This document shows positions 63,340 through 64,000 of a stretch of DNA of 64,000 nucleotides, one piece after another. Under the pieces are notes generated by a model. It did no database searches. It was not told the DNA's origin and saw nothing but the letters and a program-made list of their open reading frames with translations. Every line of letters starts with the position of its first letter. Positions within the stretch are counted from its first letter, which is position 1. A program made the translations under genes and the position numbers. Source of the DNA: Anisus vortex (Eukaryota; Mollusca; Gastropoda; Planorbidae); the NCBI GenBank assembly GCA_949126835.1, contig OX421500.1:17800181-17864180 (forward strand). The letters are read 5' to 3'.

Positions 63340-63790
63340 CATCTCTTCTTCTAACAAAACTTTAAGTTAACACAATCCTAACGATCACGCATTCCTTCTT
63401 TCTGCCTTGCTCAATCTCTGTATCTCTTACTTCATTCTTCTCTCAAACTCTGTCTCTCTCTTTCCTGCGTGCCATCTTTTACTTGTCTCATTGTCAGTAC
63501 TTACTTTCCTTACTCTGTCTACACTTATTTCTCTCTTCGTCTCTTTTCGCTAACAAAACTTTGTGTTAACCAACCCTAACACGTACACAATCCATCTTTC
63601 TGCCTTGTTCAATCTCTGTATGCCTAACTCTTACTTCATACTTCTCTCAAACTCTGTCTCTCTCTCTAAAAACACTTTATGTTCAGCAAACCCTAACACA
63701 TATTCCACTTCACAGCGTTCCCTCTTTCTGCCTTGTTCAATCTCTACCTCATTACTAACTTCTTCTCCTCTTTCTAAAATTGTCTCCCCT
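63340..63790. repeat. Three diverged copies of a pyrimidine-rich unit
   Basis: TAACAAAACTTT..GTTAAC, TTTCTGCCTTGTTCAATCTC and TTCTCTCAAACTCTGTCTCT recur in this order at about 63350, 63550 and 63670. The block continues the pyrimidine bias up to about 35 bp before the ATG at 63825. Confidence 0.7.
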
Positions 63791-63824
63791 TTTATGTTTT
63801 ATAACGTGCAAATCATTTAGTACC

Positions 63825-63995
63825 ATGGATCCTAGGGGGAAACATCCCTTTACCGCTCGCATTGCTGGCCCAGGCAATGTCGACAGTGGAATTGTATTAG
63901 AATGTGGTAGTACAGACTGTGATTTGTCTTCAATCATTGAGAAAATCAAAGGAGACATCACTTGTGTTGTATTATTGAATGAAGATGAAATGCAG
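63825..63995 (+). CDS. First coding exon of an unidentified gene, cut by the window end
   Basis: ATG at 63825 in the context TACCATGG opens 57 codons (MDPRGKHPFTARIAGPGN, LECGSTDCDLSSIIEKIKGD, CVVLLNEDEMQ) and ends exactly at a GTAAG donor. Codon use and amino-acid make-up look coding, with balanced charges and no signal peptide or membrane segment, so the N-terminus is probably cytosolic. I do not recognise the family. The start was chosen because the preceding 1.6 kb is repeat and the frame has no earlier ATG. Confidence 0.55.
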
Positions 63996-64000
63996 GTAAG

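Overview
The window is animal nuclear DNA: AT-rich, intron-containing, crowded with transposable elements and microsatellites, with no operons. A divergent TRPM-type channel, a PAN-like plus C-type-lectin secreted protein, a BCL-2 family gene with the ancient BH2 intron, and tRNA-derived SINEs of a kind common in molluscs suggest a lophotrochozoan, most likely a gastropod. The species cannot be read from the sequence.

Layout. 0-2.7 kb: 3' part of a Ty3/gypsy-like element in which integrase precedes reverse transcriptase (Gmr1-type order), broken by one stop and one frameshift, followed by a possible LTR. 5.4-7.66 kb: decayed LINE on the minus strand. 7.9-35.25 kb: a plus-strand gene of about 22 small exons for a roughly 700-residue TRPM-like cation channel. 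Splice phases agree at every junction chosen. Its introns hold LINE fragments, a ZMYM1/hAT-like relic, a solo LTR, a THAP-bearing inverted-repeat element, several MITE-like elements and two SINEs.

35.7-44.3 kb: a MITE-like element with possible TTAA target sites, a truncated LINE, a fragment of a second LINE family, and a nearly complete LINE (endonuclease plus reverse transcriptase) with a TTATC-type tail. 44.7-47.15 kb: a five-exon secreted C-type lectin gene. 47.8-54.25 kb: three copies of one family of about 450-500 bp with inverted termini (one nested in a hAT-like element), a probable 3'-terminal exon on the minus strand (50.16-50.37 kb), a very long AT array, a LINE tail and a SINE.

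54.5-57.8 kb: weak exon candidates, then a 37-bp minisatellite leading into a retroelement gag gene with an in-frame stop. 57.77-60.9 kb: TGACC-rich sequence with ETS/CRE/YY1-like motifs, a degenerate repeat of about 155 bp, and a duplicated ETS/YY1-like block. 60.98-61.67 kb: a two-exon BCL-2-like gene (minus strand) with a frame break next to a perfect 20-bp palindrome. 61.87-63.8 kb: tandem repeats, mostly pyrimidine-rich, ending at the first coding exon of an unidentified gene cut by the window end. The host genes appear unrelated to each other; most of the sequence is transposon-derived or repetitive.
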